From contig NZ_JAKCFB010000061.1 in NCBI RefSeq assembly GCF_024198235.1, forward strand, positions 1-42,869: DNA of 42,869 bases, in the 5' to 3' direction. The notes below the pieces were generated by a model, which had not been told where the DNA came from, made no database searches, and saw nothing but the letters and a program-made list of their open reading frames with translations. Shown here one piece after another: positions 1 through 7,021 of this stretch. Position numbers and translations under genes: made by a program. Source of the stretch: Myxococcus dinghuensis. GTDB lineage: Bacteria > Myxococcota > Myxococcia > Myxococcales > Myxococcaceae. The number at the start of each line of letters is the position of its first letter. The stretch's first letter is position 1.

Positions 1-638
1 GGGGCCACGTGCACCGGCGCGGCCCCGGCCTGGGGCGCGTGCGCGACGGGCGCGGGCACCGGCACCACGGCGGGGGCCACGGCGTGCTGCGGGAAGCTGG
101 CCTGCGTGGCGGCCTGGACCGGCGCGGGCTGCTGCGGCACCGCGCGCACCGCGGGCACCGTGGTGGCCAGCGGCTGGGCGGGCGCGGTGACGGGGCGGAG
201 CTGGCGCACGGCGCCGGATTGCGACTGCGCGGCGGGGGCCTGCGACGGCGCGGCGGGCGGCGGGGGCTGCGGCGTGCCGAAGAGCGCGGCGACCTCCGGC
301 GGCGGCTGCGGCTTGGCCTCCTGCGGCTTCTGCGCGAGCACGCGCGTCTTCAGGACGAAGGGGCCACACAGCACCTCGTCCACGGAGCGGATCTCGCACG
401 CGGTGACGCGGTGGCCGTTGACGAACAGGCCGGTGGCCGTGCCCGCGTCCTGGATGGCCGCGCGGCCGTTCTGGAAGTAGAGCAGCGCGTGGCGCGGCTC
501 CACGGACGGGTCATCCAGCCTCAGGTCCGACGAGGGATCCGAGCCGAGCGCATACGTGCCGGGGACGAAGACCTCGGTCCCTACGAGGAGTCCGTCGCGG
601 AGGATGACGACTTGCAGGACGCTGGGCTGGCCGCTCAA
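1..638 (-). CDS. FHA-domain protein, 5' part (runs off left edge)
   Basis: The reading frame is open from a TTG start to the window edge, so the C-terminus is missing. The N-terminal ~100 residues read as a forkhead-associated (FHA) domain: a GSDPSSDLRLDDPSVEPRHA stretch matches the usual G-R/S...SxxH core, and GLFVNG matches the late NG turn. FHA domains bind phosphothreonine peptides, so a role in Ser/Thr-kinase signalling is inferred. From about residue 105 onwards the protein becomes a Pro/Ala/Gln-rich linker, typical of myxobacterial FHA proteins that carry another domain further on. The TTG start is chosen because AGGGAG lies about 9 nt upstream and no ATG or GTG precedes the domain. 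The usual FHA arginine (GR) is replaced here by GS, which may weaken phosphopeptide binding. Confidence 0.75.
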   Translation of the reverse strand, partial: MSGQPSVLQVVILRDGLLVGTEVFVPGTYALGSDPSSDLRLDDPSVEPRHALLYFQNGRAAIQDAGTATGLFVNGHRVTACEIRSVDEVLCGPFVLKTRVLAQKPQEAKPQPPPEVAALFGTPQPPPPAAPSQAPAAQSQSGAVRQLRPVTAPAQPLATTVPAVRAVPQQPAPVQAATQASFPQHAVAPAVVPVPAPVAHAPQAGAAPVHVA

Positions 639-677
639 CGGTGACGCTCCCTTCAAGGGCTGGTGGGCGGTGCGGAC

Positions 678-1082
678 CTACTGGTCGTAGACCGTGGCCA
701 GCGTTTCGGCGCGGAAGCTCTCGCGCTCGCGGATCATCGACCGCGTCTTCAGCTCCTTGCGGTCGTAGAGATAGACGGCGCCCGACTTGTTCGTCTGGCC
801 CTGGATGAGCCGGTCGTCGAAGTCGATGCGCGACGGCCCGCGCTGCGGCGGCGCCGACGACGCCGTGGCGTCCGCGTCACCGGTGACGGGGTCCGTCACG
901 GGGGTGCCCTTGGTCTCGATTCTGGGCGGTGTCTTCGGGCCGGACTTCTTCGTTCCGGCCTTCGACTTCGCCGTTTTCGCCGAACGACCGCGGCCCTGGG
1001 CCCATGCATCGCTCGGGACGAACATCGTGCTGATTCCGAGGAGCTGGGCGACGGCCATGCAGAGAAGGAAGCGTCGCATCAT
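678..1082 (-). CDS. small secreted basic protein, function unknown
   Basis: A 134-residue protein starting at the first of two consecutive ATG codons. It has a classical signal peptide (MMRRFLLCMAVAQLLGIST...) with a likely signal peptidase I site after AWA (about residue 28). A Lys/Arg-rich, low-complexity stretch follows (RGRSAKTAKSKAGTKKS), then a more ordered C-terminus ending in TLATVYDQ. I do not recognise a domain. It lies 39 nt downstream of the FHA gene start on the same strand, so it is probably co-transcribed with it. No Shine-Dalgarno site precedes the ATG; a promoter-like element ends 6 nt upstream (separate entry), which suggests a leaderless mRNA. The frame stays open upstream as far as 1961, but that extension lies over the divergent cytochrome gene and is not credible. 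Confidence 0.7.
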   Translation of the reverse strand: MMRRFLLCMAVAQLLGISTMFVPSDAWAQGRGRSAKTAKSKAGTKKSGPKTPPRIETKGTPVTDPVTGDADATASSAPPQRGPSRIDFDDRLIQGQTNKSGAVYLYDRKELKTRSMIRERESFRAETLATVYDQ

Positions 1083-1088
1083 CAACAG

Positions 1089-1117
1089 GTTAAGCGATGC
1101 GCGTATGGACCTGTCAA
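1089..1117 (-). promoter_or_regulatory. candidate sigma70-type promoter giving a leaderless transcript
   Basis: On the minus strand a perfect -35 box TTGACA (1117-1112) is followed after 17 nt by CTTAAC (1094-1089), a partial -10 match. The -10 ends 6 nt before the ATG at 1082, so transcription would begin at or next to the start codon. No Shine-Dalgarno site is present, which fits leaderless translation. Confidence 0.5.
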
Positions 1118-1356
1118 CGCACACTCCTGCGCTCTTCGCAGCGTGCGGGCCGGCAGGTGTGGGGGGCACTCCACCCCATGTGGGGCGCCTGCTCCACGAC
1201 CGGACTCGGATGTTGCCTTCATGCTGGAAAGATGGCGTGCCGCTCCGCTTCCGTAGTTGTCTCCCGGGCGAGCAGGCTCCTGCTCCAGCTCCACGAGACA
1301 TCGCGACGCGTCGGGGATTGGGACATGCTCCGGCGCGCGCAACCCAGGACACGGAT

Positions 1357-3684
1357 GTGACACCTTCGGCTCGACGATGGGGAGTGGTGGCGGGCGTCGC
1401 CCTGCTGTGGACGGCGGCGGGCGTCGTCGCCTTCCGGCTGAGCCGGGGCGCGGACGCACCCGTCGTCCCCGCGGAGGCCGCCCGGCCGCCGAGCACGGCT
1501 CCCCGGCTGGTGTCCGTGGGACCTCGGCTCACGAGCAACGAGACGTCCCAGCCGCTCGCGCTCCATGGAGAGCGTCTGGTACCCGGGTTGCGACTGTCAC
1601 TGGGGCCACCTTTGTCGCTCGAGTTGCCGGTGACGGTGGTGGACGCGGGGCACGCGTTCGCGCGGCTCCCGGGGCACGTGCCGCTGTCGGAGGACCTGAC
1701 CCAGGCGGTGGTCGAGGCGCGGCTGGTGGCGCCCGCCGGGAGCCCCGCGCCGGAGGGGAGCGCCCCGCTCACGGTGGTGAACGACACGGCGTTCCCGGAC
1801 CTGACGGCGATGGTGGCGTCGCCGGACGGCGGTCGGCTGTTCATCCTGTCGCCGCCCACGGACACGGTGTTCTCGCTGGACGTGGCGTCCGGGAAGGTGG
1901 AGGCGCGCGCGGTGGGGGATGGCCCGTCCGCGTTCGCGACCTGGAAGGACGCGCGGGGCAAGGCCTGGCTGGGCGTGGTGCACCGCTACCAGCCGGAGCT
2001 GCGCGTGTACGCGCTGGACGAGGGCGCGGACGTGGCGCCTCGGGTGCTGCCGGCGCCGCTGGGGGCCTCCGGGCTGGAGGTGGACGGCGCCCGGGCCGTG
2101 GCCTACGTGGCGGAGCAGGTGGAGGACCGGGTGCGCGCGCTGTCGCTCGAGGACGGGCGGGAGCGGTGGAGCGCGCGCGTGGACCCGAACCCGCGCGCGC
2201 TGGCGCGCTGGAAGGACCTGCTGGCGGTGGGCAGCCTCCAGACGGGCCAGCTGGAGCTGTTGCGGCAGGCGGACGGGGCCTTGGTGTCCACGGTGGTGCC
2301 GGGGCCGGGGGTGGCCATCGTCGGGGGCTACACGGAGCGCTTCCGGGCGCAGGTGATGGGGGGCAAGGCGCCGCGCGCGCTCGTGGCCAGCGAGAAGCTG
2401 GGGCGCGTCTTCATGGCGAGCCTGGGGCCGAACATCGGGCCCAACCCCCAGCGCATGGAGGTGAGCAACAACAGCGGCGTGGCGGTGGTGGACCCCGCGC
2501 GCGCCGAGTTCGTGCGGCACCGGGGCTTCGGCGCGGGCGTGACGGAGGGCCTGGCGCTGGACGAGTCCACGGGGCTGCTCTACGCGGCGGACGTGGGCAT
2601 CGGCCGCGTGCGCGTGCTGGACGCGCGGGCGCTGATGTCCAACAGCGACGCGGAGGCGCGCGGCGCGGTGCTCCAGGAGCTCGCGCTGCCACCTCCGGAG
2701 GGCACGCCGCGCATCCGCCCGGCGGAGGACTTCCAGAAGAAGGGCCGGGCGGGCGAGGAGCTGCACTCCGGGCCTCGCTCGGTGGTGCTGTCCCCCGACG
2801 GGAGGACGCTGTACGTGCTCAACCGCTTCACGCGCACGGTGGCGGTGGTGGACGTGCGCGAGGCCCGGGCGGGCAAGGCGCGCGTGCTGCGCCAGTTGCC
2901 GGTGGTCCCGTCGCGCGCGCAGGCCAAGCGCCGGCTGGGACAGGTGCTCTATTACGTGGACCTCGGGCGCACCGGCATCACCTGTGACGGCTGCCACGTC
3001 GAGGGCCACACCGGTGGCGTCTTCTACGAGAAGACGAAGCCCAACCGCATCTACCGCTCGCCCACGGTGCTGGGCAGCCGCGACACGCCGCCCTACTTCA
3101 CGCCCGCCAGCCAGCACAGCCTGATGGAGACGGCGCGCTTCGTGGGGGGCCGCAACCGCTTCCACGACCCGGACCCCACGGACGAGGAGGTGGAGGCGCT
3201 CACGCTGTTCACCTCGTTGATGGTCACGCCGCCCAATCCCTTCCGGGGAGAGGACGGCGCGCCCCGGGAGACGGTGACGCTGCCGGACGGTCGCTCGGGC
3301 CACCCCGCGCGGGGGCGCGCGCTGTTCGAGGGGCGGGGCCGGTGCACCGAGTGCCACCCCGCGCCGCTCTACACCCTGGACCAGGACGCGGCGACGCGCG
3401 GGCAGTACCTGGACGTGGGGACCCCCATCGCCCTGCCGCTGCGGGTGGAGCTCCAGGACCTGGTGGTGGGCGCGGCGCCTCCCTCGCTGGTAGGCACGTG
3501 GGACATGTGGCCGCTGTTGACGAGCGCCACCGCGGGCTACGGCGTCAGGGACGGACACCTGGTGGTGGAGACCCGCTTCCCGCTGCGCGCGGTGCTGGAG
3601 TCGGCGGGTCCGAAGCATGGTGGCGCCAGCGACCTGACACCCGCGGAGCGCGACGACCTGCTCGCCTTCCTGCTCACATTGTGA
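1357..3684 (+). CDS. membrane-anchored beta-propeller / di-heme cytochrome c protein
   Basis: A 775-residue protein. The N-terminus has one hydrophobic segment (residues ~8-27) with no lipobox, so it is probably an uncleaved anchor with the rest periplasmic. Residues ~100-520 carry propeller-like repeats of the YncE/surface-antigen kind (for example SPDGGRLFIL, SPDGRTLYVL). The C-terminal third holds two CXXCH haem c sites, C543-C546-H547 and C663-C666-H667, in a layout like di-haem cytochrome c peroxidase/MauG relatives. The natural partner and substrate are unknown. The GTG start is preferred because AGGA lies about 8 nt upstream and the anchor follows at once; the frame stays open upstream to 787, but that part opposes the secreted-protein gene. 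A protein with the same architecture is encoded at 31348-33336. Confidence 0.85.
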   Translation: MTPSARRWGVVAGVALLWTAAGVVAFRLSRGADAPVVPAEAARPPSTAPRLVSVGPRLTSNETSQPLALHGERLVPGLRLSLGPPLSLELPVTVVDAGHAFARLPGHVPLSEDLTQAVVEARLVAPAGSPAPEGSAPLTVVNDTAFPDLTAMVASPDGGRLFILSPPTDTVFSLDVASGKVEARAVGDGPSAFATWKDARGKAWLGVVHRYQPELRVYALDEGADVAPRVLPAPLGASGLEVDGARAVAYVAEQVEDRVRALSLEDGRERWSARVDPNPRALARWKDLLAVGSLQTGQLELLRQADGALVSTVVPGPGVAIVGGYTERFRAQVMGGKAPRALVASEKLGRVFMASLGPNIGPNPQRMEVSNNSGVAVVDPARAEFVRHRGFGAGVTEGLALDESTGLLYAADVGIGRVRVLDARALMSNSDAEARGAVLQELALPPPEGTPRIRPAEDFQKKGRAGEELHSGPRSVVLSPDGRTLYVLNRFTRTVAVVDVREARAGKARVLRQLPVVPSRAQAKRRLGQVLYYVDLGRTGITCDGCHVEGHTGGVFYEKTKPNRIYRSPTVLGSRDTPPYFTPASQHSLMETARFVGGRNRFHDPDPTDEEVEALTLFTSLMVTPPNPFRGEDGAPRETVTLPDGRSGHPARGRALFEGRGRCTECHPAPLYTLDQDAATRGQYLDVGTPIALPLRVELQDLVVGAAPPSLVGTWDMWPLLTSATAGYGVRDGHLVVETRFPLRAVLESAGPKHGGASDLTPAERDDLLAFLLTL

Positions 3685-3709
3685 GGTCCACGCGCTCGGC
3701 GCGCGCACG

Positions 3710-3729
3710 ACGTCATCGCTTGGTGACGT
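3710..3729. terminator. weak hairpin after the cytochrome gene
   Basis: ACGTCA and TGACGT form a 6-bp inverted repeat around an 8-nt loop, 26 nt after the stop codon. There is no T-tract. It is a possible terminator only. The rest of the 208-nt gap shows nothing clear apart from the promoter-like element at its right end. Confidence 0.3.
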
Positions 3730-3853
3730 GTCAGCCTGGCGGTCGTGTCGCGGGTCGTGGCCCGCAGGCACTCGCACGTTCCATGGCCGGCCGAAATCTC
3801 CCCTTCGGTTGTGCCCATGCGAGCGCAAAGCGCGCGCGACGCGTCGCTGTCGC

Positions 3854-3885
3854 TTGCGTTGCCCGGGGGGGCTGCGGTCTACAAT
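3854..3885 (+). promoter_or_regulatory. candidate -10 element for the first VWA-like lipoprotein
   Basis: TACAAT (3880-3885) differs from the consensus -10 by one base and ends 7 nt before the ATG at 3893. The -35 is poor: TTGCGT at 20 nt spacing or TTGCCC at 15 nt. No Shine-Dalgarno site precedes the ATG, so a leaderless transcript is again possible. Confidence 0.35.
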
Positions 3886-3892
3886 CCAACGG

Positions 3893-5485
3893 ATGAGCCC
3901 CCTCCCACGCGCCGCGTGGCTCCTGCTCCCGATTCTCTTCCTGTCCTGCTCCGACGCGGGGCTGTACTCCATTGATGGCCGCGGAGCGGGGCGCAAGGAC
4001 CGCGCCAGCTTCTCGGGCACCGTGTGCGTGCCGCTCGCGGGCGGCGAGGCGTTCCCCACCAAGGTCCTCTTCGCGATGCAGGGAGGGCAGGGCATCGAGA
4101 CGGAGATCGTGGGCTACGGCACGGACGCCCTCTCCACGCTGTCCAGCCGCTTCTCCGGTCCCTTCGTGAAGTTCGCCCTGGTGGCGCACCACTCCGTGGC
4201 CACGGGCCTCATGGGCCGCTTCTCCGACGCGGCCGAGTTCCAGGCGGTGCTTCCCCAGTACGCCTCCTACCAGGAGAGCGGCCCCATCAGCGTCCGCTCC
4301 GCGCTGAAGCTGGCGAAGACGCTGCTGTCCGGCGACATGCAGACGTCCTGCCGGGGCGAGGTGGCGCGCACGCGCTACGTGGTGGTGGTGGTCATGCGCC
4401 TGAGCGACGCGAGCTGCGCCAACCCCCTGCTCAACGAGGGCATCGCCCAGCGCTGCCGGAGCCTCACCTCGCCCACGGACTGCAGCTCGTGCGAGCTGGG
4501 CGCCATCACCGGGGAGATCAAGGACCTGGCCCGGCAGTACGGCGCGGGCGAGGTCGTGGTGCAGCCCATCTACGTCCGGGGGCAGACCTCCGACCCCATC
4601 ACCCACGCGAACGCGGCGGCCATCGCGGAGGCGGGTGGCACCGAGCTGTTGGAGACGGACCCCGCGGGCCTGCCCGGCGCCATCACCGGGCTGAAGTACA
4701 CCGCGCGCCCCAACACCCTGAAGCTCAAGCGCTTCATCGCCTACAACCGCAACGTGGTGGTGCGCGCCGGCCAGCTGCTCGTCGACAGTGACGGGGACGG
4801 CCTGCCGGACCTGGACGAGACGGCGCTCGGCACGGACCCGACGTCGGCCGACTCGGACATGGACGGGCTGATGGACGGGCTGGAGGTGCGCATGGGGCTC
4901 GATCCGCTCGTCCCCGACGTCATCAACGGCTGCAGCGTGTCGCTCGACGAGGACGGCGACCGGCTGAATGGCTGCGAGGAGCGCGTGCTGGGCACCGACC
5001 CGTGCATCGGCGACACCGACGGCGACACCATCCCGGACCTCATCGAGGTGCTGGCGATGACCAACCCGCTCGTGCCCGAGGACCTGCTCGACTCGGACCG
5101 CGACGGCCTCACCAACATCGCGGAGGTGGAGGCCCATGGCGACCCGCTCAGCGCCGACCTCGACTTCCACCGCGAGCGCGGCTACGGCTACAACCTCGTG
5201 GAGACGGACCCGTCCGTGGACGGGCGTATCTGCTACGCCACGCGCGTGGAGAACATCTCCCTGATGCCCACGCTCGCGCGCCCGCATCCCTTCATCCCGG
5301 GAGAGATCATCCCCGCGGGCACCAACGACATCTACCTGTACCTCCAGGCCGGCCGGGACAATGATCCGCGCGGCGCGGGTATCGGCTCGCTGCTCGTGCA
5401 GCCCGTCCGCTACGACGAGGACAAGGGTCGTACCCCCTCGGGCATCATTCCCCTCGACCCCGACGCGTTCATTCTCGGAACCTGA
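3893..5485 (+). CDS. VWA-like / TSP3 lipoprotein with lost metal site (paralogue 1)
   Basis: A 530-residue lipoprotein; the signal peptide ends in LFLSC, so Cys19 would be lipidated. It aligns by eye over its full length with the next two VWA lipoproteins (7022-8995 and 8992-10743): a conserved Cys after ~25 residues (C45), a VWA-like domain, five TSP3-type Asp-rich repeats (residues ~297-420, for example VDSDGDGLPDLDETALGTDP) and a shared C-terminal domain with the GRICY motif. The metal-ion-dependent adhesion site DxSxS of the paralogues is replaced by AMQGG (residues 61-65), although the RTRYVVVV strand is kept. It can therefore hardly bind Mg2+ in the VWA manner. TSP3 repeats bind calcium. 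A surface adhesion role is inferred. A hairpin separates it from the operon downstream. Confidence 0.85.
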   Translation: MSPLPRAAWLLLPILFLSCSDAGLYSIDGRGAGRKDRASFSGTVCVPLAGGEAFPTKVLFAMQGGQGIETEIVGYGTDALSTLSSRFSGPFVKFALVAHHSVATGLMGRFSDAAEFQAVLPQYASYQESGPISVRSALKLAKTLLSGDMQTSCRGEVARTRYVVVVVMRLSDASCANPLLNEGIAQRCRSLTSPTDCSSCELGAITGEIKDLARQYGAGEVVVQPIYVRGQTSDPITHANAAAIAEAGGTELLETDPAGLPGAITGLKYTARPNTLKLKRFIAYNRNVVVRAGQLLVDSDGDGLPDLDETALGTDPTSADSDMDGLMDGLEVRMGLDPLVPDVINGCSVSLDEDGDRLNGCEERVLGTDPCIGDTDGDTIPDLIEVLAMTNPLVPEDLLDSDRDGLTNIAEVEAHGDPLSADLDFHRERGYGYNLVETDPSVDGRICYATRVENISLMPTLARPHPFIPGEIIPAGTNDIYLYLQAGRDNDPRGAGIGSLLVQPVRYDEDKGRTPSGIIPLDPDAFILGT

Positions 5486-5496
5486 TCCATCCCTCA

Positions 5497-5543
5497 AGTG
5501 TGGGGCTCGCCCCTCGCTGTGACTGGGGTGCCCCCCCCACACT
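5497..5543 (+). terminator. hairpin terminator between paralogue 1 and the surface operon
   Basis: AGTGTGGGG (5497-5505) and CCCCACACT (5535-5543) form a perfect 9-bp stem starting 12 nt after the stop codon. The 29-nt loop contains smaller GGGG/CCCC pairings. No T-tract follows, as is usual in such GC-rich genomes. Confidence 0.5.
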
Positions 5544-5612
5544 CCCGCCCCCAGCACCCATGCCGCACTCGCAACCCCCTGGAACCTCGATGTTTTCCTC
5601 TGCCAAGGCCGC

Positions 5613-5628
5613 CGGATCGGCTCTTGCT
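5613..5628 (+). promoter_or_regulatory. candidate sigma54 (-24/-12) promoter
   Basis: CGGATC-N5-TTGCT has the invariant GG and GC with the correct 10-nt spacing, and a full match to the -12 box TTGCW; the -24 box matches only in GG and the last C. The predicted start near 5639 would leave a ~17-nt leader containing the strong AAAGGAG site of the gene at 5656. The window also encodes an FHA-sigma54 activator at 22125-23492, but nothing ties it to this site. Confidence 0.4.
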
Positions 5629-5655
5629 AGGGGCTCGGGTCGGAAAGGAGTCACC

Positions 5656-6984
5656 ATGTCGCTCTTTCGTTTCGCCCCGGCCTTCGTGCTCGGAGCAATC
5701 CTGGTCGTGAACCCTGGGGTGGCCCAGGCGCAGTCCAATGACAATCCGGACAACCCGGAGTGCCTCGGCGATAGCTGCGGTCGTCCCCAAGAGGAGGGCG
5801 GTGGCTGTGGTTGCGGTTGCGGCGGCTCGGTGTGGGTGAACTACACGGACGACGGCGACACGCTGTCGTACACGGACGACGCGGACGGCGACGGCCGCGC
5901 GGATGACCGCGACAACTGCCCGTTCGTCTCCAACCGCGACCAGACGGACACCGACGGCGATGGCGTGGGCAATGCCTGCGACAACTGCCCCTCGCAGTCC
6001 AACTTCCAGCAGCGCGACGCGGACGGCGACGGCATCGGCGACGACTGCGACCCCGACCAGGACAACGACGGCGTCGAGAACGCGCGCGACAACTGCCCGC
6101 TCATCCCCAACACGGACCAGTCCGACCTGGACGCGGACGGCCTGGGTGACGTGTGCGACCAGGACGACGACAACGACGGCGTGCCGGATGGCTCCGACAA
6201 CTGCCCGCGCGTGTTCAACCCGGATCAGGTGATGCCGGCGGATGCCAGCCAGTGCCGCGTGGACGCGGACGGCGACAACATCTCCGACAACGCGGACAAC
6301 TGCCCCGGCCTGGCCAACCCGGACCAGAAGGACACGGACAACGACGGCCTGGGCGACGCGTGCGACCCGGACATCGACAACGACAGCATCCTGAACGACG
6401 CGGACAACTGCAAGGAGGTCGCCAACCGCGACCAGTCCGACGACGACCGTGACGGCATCGGCGACGCGTGCGACACGCTCTACTGCCTCGTGGTGGACAA
6501 GAGCAACCCGGCGGACTGCCTCAACCCGAAGTCGCCCTTCACGGTGAGCGCCGGTGGGCACCGCGCGGAGAAGCAGACGGGCATCGCCATCCGTCCGGCG
6601 CTGTTCGCCAACCGCAACGGCGCGGCCATGGAGTACAAGTGGTCGGTGACGAAGCGTCCCGAGGGCTCCAACGCGGTGGTGGAGAGCCCGCAGGGCGCCG
6701 TGACGCTGAGCCGCAACTGGGAGTACGTCTACGTCGACGGCAACGTCCCCCACTTCGTCCCGGACAAGAAGGGCACCTACGAGCTGACGGTGGAGGCCCG
6801 CCTGGCGTTCGCCGACCGCGTCTTCCCGGACCACCGCGTCTCCACCTCCACCCTGGTGGTGGCGGTGGGCGAGGAGGGCGAGGACGGCTCGAACTGCAAC
6901 TCCGTGCCCGCCGGCTTCAGCGCCACGGCCTTCGGCGCCGCGCTGCTGGGCATGCTCCTGCGCCGTCGTCGCAGCGAGCAGTAG
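5656..6984 (+). CDS. TSP3-repeat surface protein with MYXO-CTERM-like tail
   Basis: A 442-residue secreted protein with a signal peptidase I site after AQA. A short Cys/Gly-rich stretch follows (GGGCGCGCGG). Residues ~70-278 hold thrombospondin type 3 calcium-binding repeats, with six DNCP/DNCK-type Cys turns. A beta-rich, PKD/Ig-like domain occupies ~280-400. The C-terminus is a sorting-signal look-alike: Cys414, a hydrophobic segment (AFGAALLGMLL) and RRRR close to the end. That is the layout of MYXO-CTERM, which is known to direct proteins to the cell surface through type II secretion and whose Cys is thought to be processed or modified. The start has a near-perfect AAAGGAG site 5 nt upstream; the longer frame from 5500 lacks one. 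It appears to be the first gene of an operon with the next three. Confidence 0.85.
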   Translation: MSLFRFAPAFVLGAILVVNPGVAQAQSNDNPDNPECLGDSCGRPQEEGGGCGCGCGGSVWVNYTDDGDTLSYTDDADGDGRADDRDNCPFVSNRDQTDTDGDGVGNACDNCPSQSNFQQRDADGDGIGDDCDPDQDNDGVENARDNCPLIPNTDQSDLDADGLGDVCDQDDDNDGVPDGSDNCPRVFNPDQVMPADASQCRVDADGDNISDNADNCPGLANPDQKDTDNDGLGDACDPDIDNDSILNDADNCKEVANRDQSDDDRDGIGDACDTLYCLVVDKSNPADCLNPKSPFTVSAGGHRAEKQTGIAIRPALFANRNGAAMEYKWSVTKRPEGSNAVVESPQGAVTLSRNWEYVYVDGNVPHFVPDKKGTYELTVEARLAFADRVFPDHRVSTSTLVVAVGEEGEDGSNCNSVPAGFSATAFGAALLGMLLRRRRSEQ

Positions 6985-7021
6985 TCACCTGATGCACCCC
7001 ATGCCAGGAGGTCGCTTCCGC

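Noticed and set aside
1189..1216. Sigma54-like GGACTCGGATGTTGC before the cytochrome gene
   Set aside because: GG and GC are one base too far apart.
1597..4095. 832-residue frame on the minus strand
   Set aside because: It runs opposite to the cytochrome gene and has the Arg/His/Ala-rich composition of an antisense frame in GC-rich DNA; no ribosome site or motif.
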